A DNA stretch of 64,000 nt from Thinopyrum elongatum. Lineage: Eukaryota > Streptophyta > Magnoliopsida > Poales > Poaceae. Location: contig CM022298.1 of the NCBI GenBank assembly GCA_011799875.1, forward strand, positions 729,909,111 through 729,973,110, given 5' to 3'. How positions within the stretch are numbered: the stretch's first letter is position 1; every line of letters begins with the position of its first letter. Both the position numbers and the translations under genes were made by a program. The notes below the pieces were generated by a model. It was given only the letters and a program-made list of their open reading frames with translations. It did not search any database and was not told the origin of the DNA. This document shows positions 46,441 to 57,518 of this stretch, one piece after another.

Positions 46441-46905
46441 TTCCTCAGGTGTTGATTGGATTTAAAATTTTGTCCGATTCATTATAAAGGAAAGACTGGA
46501 ATAAATCTCTAAAGGTTGTTGTCCCTCATAGTTGTGAACTATCTTTAGTGGCAGACCCAGTCAAACATAAATTAGCTATACTCTAAAAATATCATCTGTA
46601 ATCACTAAGATCAAGAAAATTTGGTTATCTAATACTCCATCCATATTAATTGTTGCAGCTTTAGTTGTACTAAAGCAACGGCAATTAATTTGGATCGGAG
46701 GAGTAGTGTTTATTTTTATTTTTATTTCCTAAGGTGTTGATTGGATTTAAAATTGTCTTATTCATCGTGAAGGAAATACTGCAATAAATCTCTAGAAGTT
46801 GTTGTCGCTCATAGTTCTGAACTACTTTTAGGGGTAGTCTAAATATATCATCTATGATCACTAATGAGACTAAGAGAATTTGTTTTTATCTAATACGTAG
46901 TATTT
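46441..46905. repeat. Direct repeat pair, one copy holding a MITE
   Basis: About 46441-46634 and 46727-46905 are similar from 'ggtgttgattggatttaaaa' to 'tatctaatac'. The first copy is interrupted at its end by the 69-bp MITE; the second keeps the empty site (ctaatacgtagt). Confidence 0.8.
46635..46703. mobile_element. Small Stowaway-type MITE
   Basis: 69 bp: ctccatccatattaattg at the left and caattaatttggatcggagg-ag at the right form inverted ends around a gctttagt...actaaagc core. It is flanked by TA (46633-46634 and 46704-46705). Confidence 0.9.
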
Positions 46906-47395
46906 ATTTTATTCCAAATTCACAAGCTAGAATTAGTAGCTTCATTTCATTTCTGTTTGTGCCTGCTACCAATAATAATTTTTTAAGTAGTATTACGGAG
47001 CTGGCCCATTGCTAAAAACTAATTTCATTCGCTTATTGTATATGCAATTTTCCACTATTTATTGAATGAAAAATTCAATCCCATGTTATGACAATCTTCA
47101 GCTTACAAAATTAAATCACCTCTCTAACATCTGCCTCTAACAAATACTAATGTTTATCAAATCATCTTCACTATTCCTGTATATGAGAACCATCTTCCTT
47201 GCCATATGAAAATATAACTAATCTTCAAAAGAGAAAAGTGCTCCACTAGTAAAAAAAAGTAACATTTTAATGGCTGTTGAAACCAATCCATTTAGTATTT
47301 AGAAGTCTACTACATGTCCTGCAGCAACGCGCGGAGTATCCATCTAGTTACTGTTGTTATAGGACTACGTCTAGAAAGGAACTAAGAGCATCTCT

Positions 47396-47796
47396 AGTAA
47401 CATGGAGTATCTGCTCCCGAGCTCAAATGCTCCTAGATGAACAGTAAAATCAAAAAAAAGATTTGTAAGAAATGTACAAAAAAATTGTGATAAAATTTGC
47501 GCCAGTCTGAGCGACGCAGTGCCGGCCCTCCCTGTCCTGAGCTCGCCGCCGCACCATGCCGGTTCGAGGGACGCAGCGCCGTCCCTCTCCGTCCTGAGGT
47601 CCCACCACGTCGGATTGAACCGAGCTCATGGCCCGGTGGAAGAGAGAAAATTTTAAAAAAATGTCACCCACTGACAAGTGGGCCCTATGTGTTAGATCTA
47701 TTGGGGGTTGAGTGTATTGGGGATTTGATGTAGCACCTCCGCCAGTAATCTAAATATTGTTGTGGATGGATTATTGGGGATCCGCGGGAGATGCTC
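47396..47796. mobile_element. PIF/Harbinger-type MITE (Tourist-like)
   Basis: 401 bp with ends gagcatctc and gagatgctc in inverted orientation and taa on both sides (47393-47395, 47797-47799), the three-base target of this superfamily. It sits only 47 bp right of the Helitron end. Interior ORFs are artefacts. Confidence 0.75.
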
Positions 47797-47929
47797 TAAG
47801 GAAGATACCGTGTTCCCATGCTTCTTTAGTTTGTCGGTGTTCCCATTATCTTTGTTGAAAATGTAAATCTGTATCGGTATTCCTTTTTCACACTTCACTT
47901 GTTTCTATCATTTTTGCGCATGAACCTTT

Positions 47930-48060
47930 TTGGTATGATGTATGGATCACGTTACTTTTTTCTTTAAGTATGTCATAATTATGTACGGATCGCAAAAAAA
48001 AAAATTATGTACGGATCACACTACTTTTTCCTTTAATTATGTCACAAATTTTCTTTATGT
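47930..48060. repeat. Short local duplication with a poly(A) micro-insertion
   Basis: 'atgtacggatc' followed by 'ac...tactttttt' text is repeated with a spacing of about 60 bp. Between copies aattatgtacggatc (47977-47991 and 48003-48017) is gcaaaaaaaaa. Because the flanks belong to a longer tandem repeat, the retro-insertion reading is less certain here. Confidence 0.5.
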
Positions 48061-48233
48061 CACAATTAGAATGGTAACCCGCAAAAAAAATTAAAAAAAA
48101 GGAGGCATGTTAGGTGTTAGCAGTGGATACAACTGATGCGCTCCAGTGCGGTACTAATGATGATCTGCTTTATTCACTCTTTATCTAGAGATTGTGTCAT
48201 AGTGTATCATTTTATCTGGTGCAATCTTATTTG

Positions 48234-49155
48234 GAGCCTAATGATGTTTTTTTTATAAAGGGAATATATTAATATCAACAAGAAATCAATTACAACCAGC
48301 CTTGGCCTCTGCACCAACACAATATCAAGAGCTACTCAAGACATCGAGGATGCACACAACCAATTTATTAAAAAAATAAAAATAAAAGCATGACCGCAAA
48401 AAGGTCATGACGAAGCGAACGACAGCACGCAGCAACATGATACAACACCAACCACCGCCCTTGGCAACCCAAGAACTGACTGGGAGGTTCTTCAATAACA
48501 ACGCCTCCAAAAAGGGAATGACACACCGCGTCGCTGTTGCCCATTCCAACCTCTGAAGGCAAGATCATGGGTTTTCACCCCCAAAGATCAAGTCCGGGGT
48601 ATTCACCGGCGCAATCATCAGCCTCCTTGGTGAGGAGCGGCAGATCGGCGATGACGACTTCCAAGATGATGCTCCCGCTACATCTAGACAAATCCGGCCA
48701 TACCGGCCACGACCTCATGCCGGTGCCAGCAACGTCCTGTGGAGCAGATCAGGCAGCACCACGCTGAAGACTGGGGATGCCTCCACCCGGGCCGCCGGAG
48801 ATGGCCACACCAACCGCCGCCGCTCACCACCGGAGACTGCCACACCGGCGGCCGTGTCACTCTGCCTCCGTGCCGTGCCAGACCACCATCTGATTGTGCA
48901 GTTACCGCGCCACTACCGCGCCTCACGACGGACTACCAGCAGCCCCTCCGCCACCGTGAGCCCTGCGGGCTTTGCCCGGTGGCGTCTTCCGGCGGTGACG
49001 AGGGGGAGCAGTCGGTGGAGGAGGAGGAGGAGGCCAAGTGGGAGCGCGATCTAGCCGCCGCCCGTGTCGCCCGCGAGGACGACCCATGCCAGTTAGGGAT
49101 TTTCTTGAAGAGGAAAAAAAAGACTCGGGTCAAGTGGATCCTAGAGCCTAATGAT
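48234..49155 (-). mobile_element. LINE-like non-LTR copy, antisense, with target-site duplication
   Basis: Flanks gagcctaatgat at 48234-48245 and 49144-49155 are identical. The 898-bp insert starts with gtttttttt, then 'ataaagggaatatattaata', the reverse complement of the 3' end at 3450-3473. It proceeds into GC-rich sequence whose ORFs are not gene-like. The minus-strand orientation is shared with the copies at 30196, 41046 and 62125. Confidence 0.85.
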
Positions 49156-49421
49156 TTAAAAGCATGCATTGAGATTGCTATTTGCTTTTCAAACGCTAAG
49201 TTAAGTTAACTAGAAGAAAAATCTTAGTACCATGATTTCCAAGCCAGCCTCGGTTAACCAAATAAAGCTCACGGAGTTCAGGGTTTGGTGAGTTCAATAG
49301 AATAAGTTTTCAGTACACTACAGTTAAATGCAAACATCAAACATAATCTAGAAAAGCATCAAAAAAAAAAAATGCCAAAGGTTTCTTTTTGTGTGTGGTG
49401 TTTTATAGATGATGAAAGATA
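49156..49421. other. Intergenic, no recognisable feature
   Basis: Short AT-rich stretch with an A12 run at about 49360; no ORF or element end. Confidence 0.5.
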
Positions 49422-51391
49422 CACTCCTACAGGCGCGAATGGCACTGACAGGCCAAAACGTATCATCACTGATGCGCTTCTGGCCGTCAGTGATTTCGGG
49501 TCAGTGTTGACTACGTCATCACAGACGGGCCACTCGGCCGGTCAGTGATGACTTTGCATCACAGACAGTTGGCCCGTCACTGATAATAACTCCATCACCT
49601 TAAAATTTCATGGCAGAATTTTATTTATGTTTGGTTACCAGCCATGCAAATAAAATTGACAAAAACACACAAACACAATACACAGGCATACATCATTCAT
49701 TGGCACAACTACTTTGCTTTTCATAACACAATACACATGTACATTTACACATTTCAGAGCCAACATATGGAACATACTTGTAAAACATACAAAGATAAGT
49801 GTGTTGTGATGTCATTGAATGTATTATCTACTTGTCGAGCCTCTTAACGAACCAGAGAGAGGACATATATTTTCTCACCGCTCTCTGTCCGACTTTCCGG
49901 TCGAATAACCAGTGCAACAAGTCATCTTCTTTTGTGCATTGTCACTAAAATGTAAGTCTGTGACACAACAAAATTTGTCAGAACAATTAACATAAGATAT
50001 TCGTTGGTTTATTTATACATGTAGTTAAGAATATCATACCTAAGCCCAATGTCATCACCTCCGCTGGAGGAACTCTCTCGGCTTCTCCAAGAAGCAGGAG
50101 GTAATGGCAACCCGGCATAAATGGGTATCTGTTGTGTGTGTGAAAATGGCAGAATCTGCAAGACTTCCTTCTTTTGTGCACGCAACCCATATCCAAAATG
50201 AAGAGTATGGAGCAGCTCGGGCCTACCCCTGAGCCTTGCTCTTCTCTTCATTAATTTTTGTGCAGTGCAACTAAAATATAAAGCTGTTGCAATAGAAATA
50301 TTTCATTTAGATCTAGTTGAGTTTCATTAGACATCGGTATATAGGCAGGTCAACAAGATTTACAGAGCTTTACACTATTCTTCGACACATACTAGCCAAA
50401 ATATTTTGATTGTAAGTTATTCTTCAACACATACTAGCCAAAGCTAGCCATGACTTAGGTATGTCTAAAGGTAACATGTTTGATTCATCATCGGTCAAGT
50501 GCCTATAGTGCAACAACATTAGAATAGTTTGACTTAAGTCTAAATCCTTAACATATTTCTAAAAGCAGCAGCTAACCCTGCAAAAAAACCATAACCATGC
50601 AGCAGCTAACCCTACCCTACAATAATTCATCGGCGCGAAGGCTGGTAAGTTGGTAACACAGAAAAGCCTGAAATTGCTATATTATTACAAGGAATGGAGC
50701 TCACCACCGTGGCCGCCGCCGCGACCAAAGAACAAGGCAGCACATGCCGGGTCTACGACCGTGCACGACGGCGCGGGAGACCCGGCGTTCAATGGCAGGG
50801 AGGTCTGCACGGAACCAGAAATGGCCGGACAGAGGCAACGCCGCATGACCGTCGACGCGATGCACGACAAGAGAGCGCCGCTAGGGATGGCATGGGAGCG
50901 GCCGTGTCGGGACGGTGCGGCCACCCGGGGCATCGGAGAGGGTACCGCTGCCACGGATTAGCGGCAGGAGGGAAGGGAGGGTTTGAGGGAGGCTGACGAG
51001 AGGGAGACGAGCTGCAGTGTGCAACCGGAGATAGTGAAAACTAACCAGAGAGGGGCTCGGCGGCGGCAGTGAAGGTTTGAAATGGAGACAGCCAGTGGAC
51101 GATGGATTATAACAGGTCACGTACACAACAACACTGACCGGCAGGAAAACCGAAGGGTCAGATTTAAGTGAACAACACAGACAGGACAAATATAGTAGTC
51201 GGTCAGTGATAATCTTCGATCCGTTTTGGTCATCGGCACACACTATCACTGACTGGTCATTGTTAGACCGATCTGTGATAACCATCCAACCGAACCCAAA
51301 AAATAGGATTGACTGGTCAGTGCTTACCCTCATCACGCCTGGCTAGGAACCGGTCAGTGATGAGGGGTCAGTGCTATTCTGAACTGTAGTG
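49422..51391. mobile_element. Non-autonomous CACTA DNA transposon
   Basis: The left end cactcctacaggcg...ggcactgacaggcc and the right end, read in reverse as cactacagttcagaatagcactgac, are inverted CACTA termini. Many copies of gtcagtgat/atcactgac lie within about 200-300 bp of each end in both orientations, as expected for subterminal transposase-binding repeats. No transposase is visible in the 1970 bp. The GC-rich centre (50690-51000) has overlapping ORFs of unknown origin, possibly captured sequence. The three-base flanks (ata and gtg) do not match. Confidence 0.8.
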
Positions 51392-51399
51392 GTGGTAAC

Positions 51400-52267
51400 T
51401 TCCCGCACATAGCTAAAATTGAGACCTTTGGTTACCAGTATCAAACTGCAAACGATTACCAGTATCAAACATCCCAGCATCTTTTCTTCCTGTGCCCCGT
51501 TGCTAGGGTTGCTTGGAGAACAGTCGGATCAGTGTTTGGCATTGATCTGTGTCCTAACAACATGTGGCAGTTTTACTCATGGTGCTACACTTTTTTGCCT
51601 GATGGGAGCAAGTTTTACACATTTGGCCTTGCAGCTATATGCTGGGCCATTTGGAATTGTTGCAATCAAGCTACCTTTGAGTTCAAGCTCCCCAAAACTC
51701 CTTTTGAGGTGGTGTTCTCTTCATGTGTTTTCTGGACTATTGGGCAGGTTTGTTGAAGAATGATGATCAAGATGCAATGCGGGTGTTTTCTGGACTATTG
51801 GGCAGGTCTGTTGAAGAATGATGATCAAGATGCAATGCGGGGTGGGGTGATGATGCTGAGGGACAATGCGAAGAATATGAAGCGGATTTGTGCAGCAGCC
51901 CAGGATGATGCTGCGATGGACTGAAGGGTGATCTTCCAGCCCTGTCTTCCCCTGGGTAGTTCTTTTGGATGGATGTCTAGCCTGTGGTTGCCCCCTGCGT
52001 GGGTGCTTGGCCTGTGTTAACTTTTGTCTCCTGTGTTGGAGCGCTGATACTTACTTTTACTCTGTATAGGATAGTTTATCTCTAGAGTGTGGTTGGGTTT
52101 TCGTCCCATGGTGGATGTGTCGATGACGTGCATTCACAGTGGGATCCCTGGCGATGCTGAACTCGCTATCCTCTTTTCCGTCTCCTTTTGCTTTCATACT
52201 GGGTCGGAACTGATGTATTTCTGTTATTCATTTATTAATGGAAAGGGGCGGTGCCGGTTCAAAAAAA
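51400..52267 (+). mobile_element. LINE 3' end: zinc-binding RT tail, 3' UTR and poly(A)
   Basis: From 51475 one frame reads His-Leu-Phe-Phe-Leu-Cys-Pro-Val-Ala-Arg-Val-Ala-Trp, the signature of the zf-RVT domain at the C terminus of plant LINE ORF2. It continues to a stop at 51754-51756. The 3' UTR ends 'gaaaggggcggtgccggttc' plus A8 at 52267. A 58-bp segment is tandemly duplicated across the stop (51725 and 51783). The upstream enzyme domains are missing. Confidence 0.8.
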
Positions 52268-53038
52268 ATCATGACGCTGAAGAAAAGGAAAAAAAACACA
52301 GAAGCGACGTTGAAGGTCCGATTCCTTTCTTCCTGCGTGCGTATACGTGACACTGAAGCACTACCTGTTAAGCTTAAAAAAAAGGCAAAAAAAAAATAAA
52401 ATTGGCCGGAGGGGCATGTGAGAGAAGGACGTTTTGGGGTGCACGTTTTCTTCCTGACGCCGACTGATCAGCGTGCCCCTCCGGCCGATTCATGCTTTCG
52501 TCTTCGGCGCGAGATCGATCACGGCGGGGTCGTTGGTTGTTGGGCAATTTCTCTTCTGGATGAACAGTTCAATGAGTGAGTAAGCATAGCAGATGCGTGA
52601 GTAAGCTTGGAGTACCTAGCTGAGGCCGGCCCAGGGTAGTTTTGGACCGTTCAATGCGTGAGTAAGTATATCAGATTCATTCCGCGTGAACTTCATTCTT
52701 CATACGCCTGCCAAGTCCGCATGGTTTGGTTGACGGGCAAATACGCACGCGCTCGGCGGTTTCACATGTGGTCCAGTGGCCAGCACGGTGGCCGTGGCCG
52801 AGCGAGCCGCGGGCCACCCTCGTCACTCGCGCGCGCGTGAGGGGTGGGGGGGGGGTGGGGCGCTAATTGAGAACTCAAACTAATCTGCAAACGATCTCCA
52901 ATCGTGCAGTGCTACCGAATAAAGTAATTAAGCGATTATGGCCTTGGCCTTGGAAGAGAGCTAGCTCATCGGCAGCAAAGAAGTGCTTGAAGATCTTCCA
53001 GGCCTGCACCCGCGTGATCAATGAAGACACTATTCAAC
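52268..53038. other. Intergenic, nothing recognised
   Basis: Contains a G run (52845-52860) and an open stretch at 52867-53052 (Trp-Pro-Trp-Pro-Trp-Lys-Arg...) that may be a decayed gene fragment, but no family is recognisable. Confidence 0.4.
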
Positions 53039-53140
53039 TTATTTTGATATGAAACGGTTTTGCTAATTCAAGTTATTTTGATATGAAATGGTTTTGCTAA
53101 TTCATGTTATTTTGATATTAAAACAGTTTTGCTAATTCAA
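53039..53140. repeat. Three-copy 36-bp tandem repeat with distant inverted copy
   Basis: ttattttgatatgaaa...gttttgctaattca is repeated three times. The complementary form 'gatatcaaaataacttgaat' occurs at about 53292-53311, so a stem could form across about 200 bp. Confidence 0.8.
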
Positions 53141-53620
53141 AGTCCTCGGTGTAGCCGCTCTTGGCAAGGGGTCTTGGATCTTGAGAGAGAGAAAACCCAT
53201 TTTGGTAAGAGGGCTTGTAAACACAAAAGGAGAGAGTGACACAGTAATTAGTCATCCCTATTTCCTTGGCAACTTTGAAAAACGGTTTGTGATATCAAAA
53301 TAACTTGAATAGCGTCCATATTGATGAAATCATGAAGATGCACAGTCTTGCCAAAACTAACTGGTATTGTTCAGTGAAATTCACCATATCTTACAAGCAT
53401 GGTGTTTTGGCACATTGTTTAATTCCTTAGTGTTAGAGATATATTTGGTAGTTAGAGATTGTCCGGGATTAGATATGAATTGTTTCCATCTTATCTATAG
53501 GAGGCGTCTTGCCCTCCAAGTCTTGTACTCAATATATACTCGCCTTCGAGGCTCAATAATACATCCACTGCATTACGCCAATCATCAATTCCACCAATCC
53601 CCTCTCTAATACTCTTACAC

Positions 53621-53980
53621 TTAGGATGCGCAGCAGCATTTACCCTTCTCACAATAGCTGTTGTCGAAACTGTAGCCAGACCATTCGCATGAAACCTTAC
53701 ACAAGGTAACATTGTATCCTACCGGGTCCTCGCATAATCGATCAGGTTTGCACACATCTATCAATGCAGTTGTACCTACGCCCAAAGAAGTATTGCATCC
53801 CATTTCGGATTAGTAATGTATTATAAATTACACAAGTTACTCAAGAATGTCTCAAAAACTAAGGTCTGCGTATATTTATACAGAATTTGACTGGTCTAAA
53901 CAAATGAGTGTACCTTTGTTTCTCCCAGTTGCCTCGCACGGTAACAAAGTGGTAGACATCAGAAGAATTACCAGGCACAT
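53621..53980 (-). CDS. Defensin-like small secreted cysteine-rich peptide (two exons)
   Basis: Exon 1 (53914-53980) encodes Met-Cys-Leu-Val-Ile-Leu-Leu-Met..., a hydrophobic signal peptide ending near Cys-Glu-Ala-Thr-Gly. Exon 2 (53621-53775) encodes 50 residues with exactly eight Cys, including the CX3C spacing (Cys-Lys-Val-Ser-Cys) and a terminal Cys-Cys-Cys cluster. This fits the cysteine-stabilised alpha-beta pattern of plant defensin-like peptides, which are secreted and act in antimicrobial defence or signalling. The 138-bp intron has donor aaag|gtacac, branch-like attactaat and acceptor tttgggcgtag; splicing gives 73 residues in frame. TATA atatatagc lies about 70 bp upstream (54049-54057). 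A second ATG at 54009-54011 lies in another frame, so a one-base shift in the signal exon is possible. The acidic, Tyr-containing mature part could also be an inhibitor-like peptide. Confidence 0.65.
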
Positions 53981-54048
53981 GGCATTTTGTGTTGTTCTTG
54001 ATAAGCGCCATCAGAAGTGTGGGTACCTATTTCTTTTTGCTCCTCTTG

Positions 54049-54057
54049 CTATATATT
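54049..54057 (-). promoter_or_regulatory. TATA-like box of the defensin-like gene
   Basis: The minus strand reads aatatatagc, placed to start transcription near 54020, just before both candidate ATGs. Confidence 0.45.
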
Positions 54058-54216
54058 CTTAAGGGTGATGTTCCTCATTCTATTTGAGTCCTTATTGTGG
54101 TATTATACAGAGGCACTATCAAATCTTGGAGAATCTGCATTTTCAAAAGATACTGGAGAATCCAATGTTAGTGTTTTCATCCTTTGTATCTATATGCATG
54201 GTCAACTCATGTCAAT

Positions 54217-54370
54217 TAATACTATTGTAAGAGATATTGGAATATATACCAAAATATGTCTTGTGGACAACTAGTTATTAAATCCCTCCTTATTTTTGAT
54301 ATGTACCAAGGCATTAATACTATCATAAGAGTTATAATATATACTAAAATACATCTTGTGGACAACTGAG
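54217..54370. repeat. Direct repeat of about 57 bp, two copies
   Basis: 'ttaatactat' ... 'cttgtggacaact' occurs at about 54217-54272 and 54313-54368 with several substitutions. Confidence 0.8.
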
Positions 54371-54854
54371 GCTACCCTTGGTGGTAGCAGGTGGGTGGGG
54401 TGCATTGGTCAAATTTGGTTCATGAATCCATGGTGGACTAGGGGATGGAGTAAGTCCATAGCTCAAGGTGAACCATGCCCTCTCATCCCTCCACCATGGT
54501 GGACTTTTCCATTCGGGCCCTAATCTCCGATGGGCTTCTTTGTCTCTTTAGCTATCCATTTGACTTTATCTTTTTTATCTTCTTTCTTCCCTCGATTTAT
54601 TGACCATGAAAAATTGCTTAACTGCCGTTGACTTGGCTTGACCTTGATGATTGGCTATGTGTACGCCAGGTAGGACTGAGTGAGACCCCGGGCAGGATTA
54701 ATTATTCTCATAACACTATCTATTGCATTAGATTATCATTGATGTATGTGGTAATGACTAACATGTTTAAATCAGGCATAACATGTACTTGTTGTTTATA
54801 GTTCAAGTAATCATTAACATGTGCACTTAAAAAAAATTGTGTGAGATATGTCTA
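54371..54854. other. Intergenic, no recognisable feature
   Basis: Unremarkable sequence with ccatggtgg-containing phrases in both orientations near 54428-54507; no gene. Confidence 0.4.
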
Positions 54855-55165
54855 AGTGCAACTATGATGATCTATCGGTTGTGATTTCTTTTTGAGATAC
54901 GAAGATGTACCGGTTATGATGTCGAGGTACAATTATGAAGATCTAATATATGTGATCCGTTTAAGTATGGATATGTAGACATAACAGATGTGATAGTACA
55001 GTTATGTTGATCTAACGGATGTGATTAGTTTAGGTGTGGTTATGTATATCTAACGGTTATGATCTGTTTAGGTATGTGATCTGTTTAGGTATGATTATGT
55101 GGTTCTAACTGGTACGATCTGTTTAGATACGGTTATGTAGATCTAACAATTGTGATATAGTAATA
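54855..55165. repeat. Degenerate minisatellite, unit about 40-45 bp
   Basis: Recurring phrase of the type gatctaacggttatgatctgtttaggtatg..., with about seven imperfect copies. The clearest are at 55013-55145. Confidence 0.75.
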
Positions 55166-55940
55166 AAGAGATTGTCCACTAGATCGACGATCAGATGTTT
55201 TGCTCTCTAATTTTTGTACGGTTGAGACGTGCCATTGTCCATCCACCAGTGAGGTGACACACACAACACTTCATGCCCACGCCACGTGCTGATCCGACAC
55301 GTAGGGCTGTCTCGTACTAGCATATACGTGCAAATTACTTCCAAAGCTAAATAATTCAGTTTAGGATGGAGGATTAGCGTGGAGACAGGGTAGACAGGAG
55401 CCCGGGACTCACGGGATTAGATGGAGGATTTGCCCAGCCATCCTGTCCATGTCCACAGAGAAGAAGAGCTCTGGCTCCTGACCGTTTCCTCCTCGCAGCT
55501 ATTGTTAGCATTATCTCGTCCGTCGTTGCTACTTGCTAAGCCAGCGCCAAGTGCCAACTCGCTTTGGAAACTTGCATGGTTTGTCTTGCCGTTTCGCGTG
55601 TGCACGTACAGTCGTCAGGATTCAGGATCGATCCTGCAGGAGATGCAGTGCAGGTTTTCTCAATGTTTGGGCTCTGCAATGCTCGGACCCTAGTATAATC
55701 CACTCTTCTTTCCCGAATTTTGGTACTTAAACAATGCTTTTTGCCGAAGCCGACGGATGGATCTGATGTCAGCAGCGTGGTGGAGTCAGGTAGAGAAATC
55801 TGGCGGCGGACGGATACCGGGAAAACCAGAACAATTTTGCAAGTTATCCTCTTGCTTGATTTCGGGACTTCTCTTTGCACCTTCCTTATTTTCCGCCCAG
55901 TTTTTTTGGGTGATAGATATGACCTGATGCTGTCGTTCTT
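55166..55940. other. Intergenic, nothing recognised
   Basis: Includes short ORFs without gene-like features. The tail (55900-55940) runs into a minisatellite. Confidence 0.4.
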
Positions 55941-56235
55941 TTGTTGATAACCAAAACTGGCGACTTCGCTAAAAAAAAAAAAGCATGCCATGATGGCCTT
56001 CCCTCAAAAAAAAACAAAAAAAAACTGGCGACTTCGCTGGAGACACGAACACGAACAAATTTTTGGCGATCTTGCTGGCAACTTCGCTGGACACGGTGTG
56101 ACGAGTTTGTGTTGAGAACCAAAATTGATGACTTCATTGGCGACCCAGGCACGAACACACTTGGCGACTTTACTGGCGACTTCGATAGAGACACCGTGGT
56201 GACGTGTTCGTGTTGATAACCAAATTTGGCGCACA
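55941..56235. repeat. Degenerate repeat 'ttgataaccaaaactggcga' with poly(A) micro-insertion
   Basis: Phrases of the type gttgataaccaaaactggcg / acttcgctgg and cgtggtgacgtgttcgtg recur at about 55941, 56028, 56110 and 56212. A 50-bp A-rich piece (55971-56020) lies between exact copies of aaaactggcgacttcgct (55953-55970, 56021-56038). Confidence 0.7.
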
Positions 56236-56774
56236 AGACTTGGAAGGCAAGAAACAGAGAAAGGAAAGTCACATGTATGGAAAGAGATTATATGGTCGAA
56301 TAAGATATGCAGATGTTTAGATTAGGAGTCCTACTCCCTACGGTTAGACCAGCCGCACTATAAACATGTGAAGGGTGATGGCTGATTAACGCACACAATC
56401 GAACAAATCAGTTTACAACTCTTATCTTTTGTCTTTTATTTCTTCTTTACCCTAGTTTTCTGCTTCTTATTCTTCATTGTTCATCGTTGTCGATGGGATT
56501 GAACTACAAGGCTCTAGGGGCGGCAAGGCCGACCTAGGGCAGTCGATTGCCGCCGCGCGCCCTGACGGGTCTCTTCCGGGCGTGTGGGGGTTTTGGGTCT
56601 CAAGAGACCTCGTCGGTGTTTCCTGCGTATCACGCTCCTAGTGAGGCTCCTCAGGTGACGTGTCCTGCGTATCGCGCTCGACGCCAGACACACACGGTGA
56701 CGTGTTCGTGTGCGAACATACTTTTTGATGACTGCGAGTTGGGGACAGAAGATAAAAAATAATCATCGTTCATC

Positions 56775-57518
56775 ATGTCCGACAACAAGATCCCAAACCC
56801 TGAAGAAATCTGCGCCGATAGCATAGTCAAGCTTTGCAATGATGAGCTATCTGAAGAACATCGCCAACCTTATGAGGCATACAGGAAGAAATGCGAAGAG
56901 GAGGATTTGCCGGTGTATCTTGCAAATTTCAAGAAGGATCATCCATGCAACGTCACTCCGGTTGGTGAAATCACATTCCCTCCTCCAGTGGCGGCGCTAG
57001 GACTCTAACCCTGTGGGGTCAACTGCTGAAAACTGTGGGTTCAGGGGAGGTATCCATAGCCGGGGTCAAAAGATGATGAAATACATGTGGGGTCAGCTGA
57101 CACCACAGCCATAACGTGGCTTCGCCACTGCCCTCCTCTGCACAGCAAACTGGTTCACACCTTCGTAAGTAGTGTTTTCTCTCATGAGCAATTATCTGAA
57201 ATTCAGAGTTGTGTTGTTGAGGGCAATAAACTTGTGTATCAATCGTTCATGGATGATATGAATGCTAGAAACAATACACCTCAGTCATCCGTTGGTAATG
57301 TTGGTATGTTCACTAGGATAGAAAACCCTAAACCAACTTTACCCATGAATTCGTGGGCACTTCCCATGCAATTCCAAGAGCAATCTCAGTATGGTTCATC
57401 ATTGAGTTTTTATCCTGGCCAAATAGTGGCATCTACCAATCAAGTAGTGGCCGTGTCTACGTGCCCTAATCCTATCATGAGTGTGCCTTGGTCGTTAGTA
57501 ACACCGAACCAAAACTAA
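56775..57518 (+). pseudogene. Retrotransposon-type ORF split by a MITE
   Basis: The frame begins Met-Ser-Asp-Asn-Lys-Ile-Pro-Asn-Pro-Glu-Glu and runs to a Pro-Pro just before 56986. There a 145-bp hAT-type MITE with an 8-bp duplication interrupts it. The frame resumes in phase at 57131 and continues to a stop at 57516-57518. The second half is Asn/Gln/Pro-rich. Upstream sequence (56400-56770) resembles LTR-element leader sequence, and downstream sequence to 57790 continues gag-like in short frames. I take it for the gag-like first ORF of an LTR retrotransposon, but no catalytic domain or zinc knuckle is present and the family is not recognised. Confidence 0.5.
56986..57130. mobile_element. 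hAT-type MITE with 8-bp target duplication
   Basis: The left end cagtggcggcgctagg and the right end ...gcttcgccactg are inverted. Target duplication ccctcctc at 56978-56985 and 57131-57138 is exact. 145 bp, no coding capacity. Confidence 0.9.

Larger units (their letters stand above)
44934..47346 (+). mobile_element. Helitron-like element, 3' end clear
   Basis: The 3' end reads 'cctgcagcaacgcgcggag' then 'tatccatctag' and T (47318-47347), a degenerate form of the plant Helitron hairpin plus CTAG terminus. The left part (from about 44934: acctaaatagcttattcccac, then ccacatcagcatcc) looks like a Helitron 5' interior, but the exact terminus is not preserved. It holds a pair of about 190-bp direct repeats and a small MITE. 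No helicase is visible, and the ORFs at 44982, 45376 and 46079 are not recognised. Confidence 0.5.
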
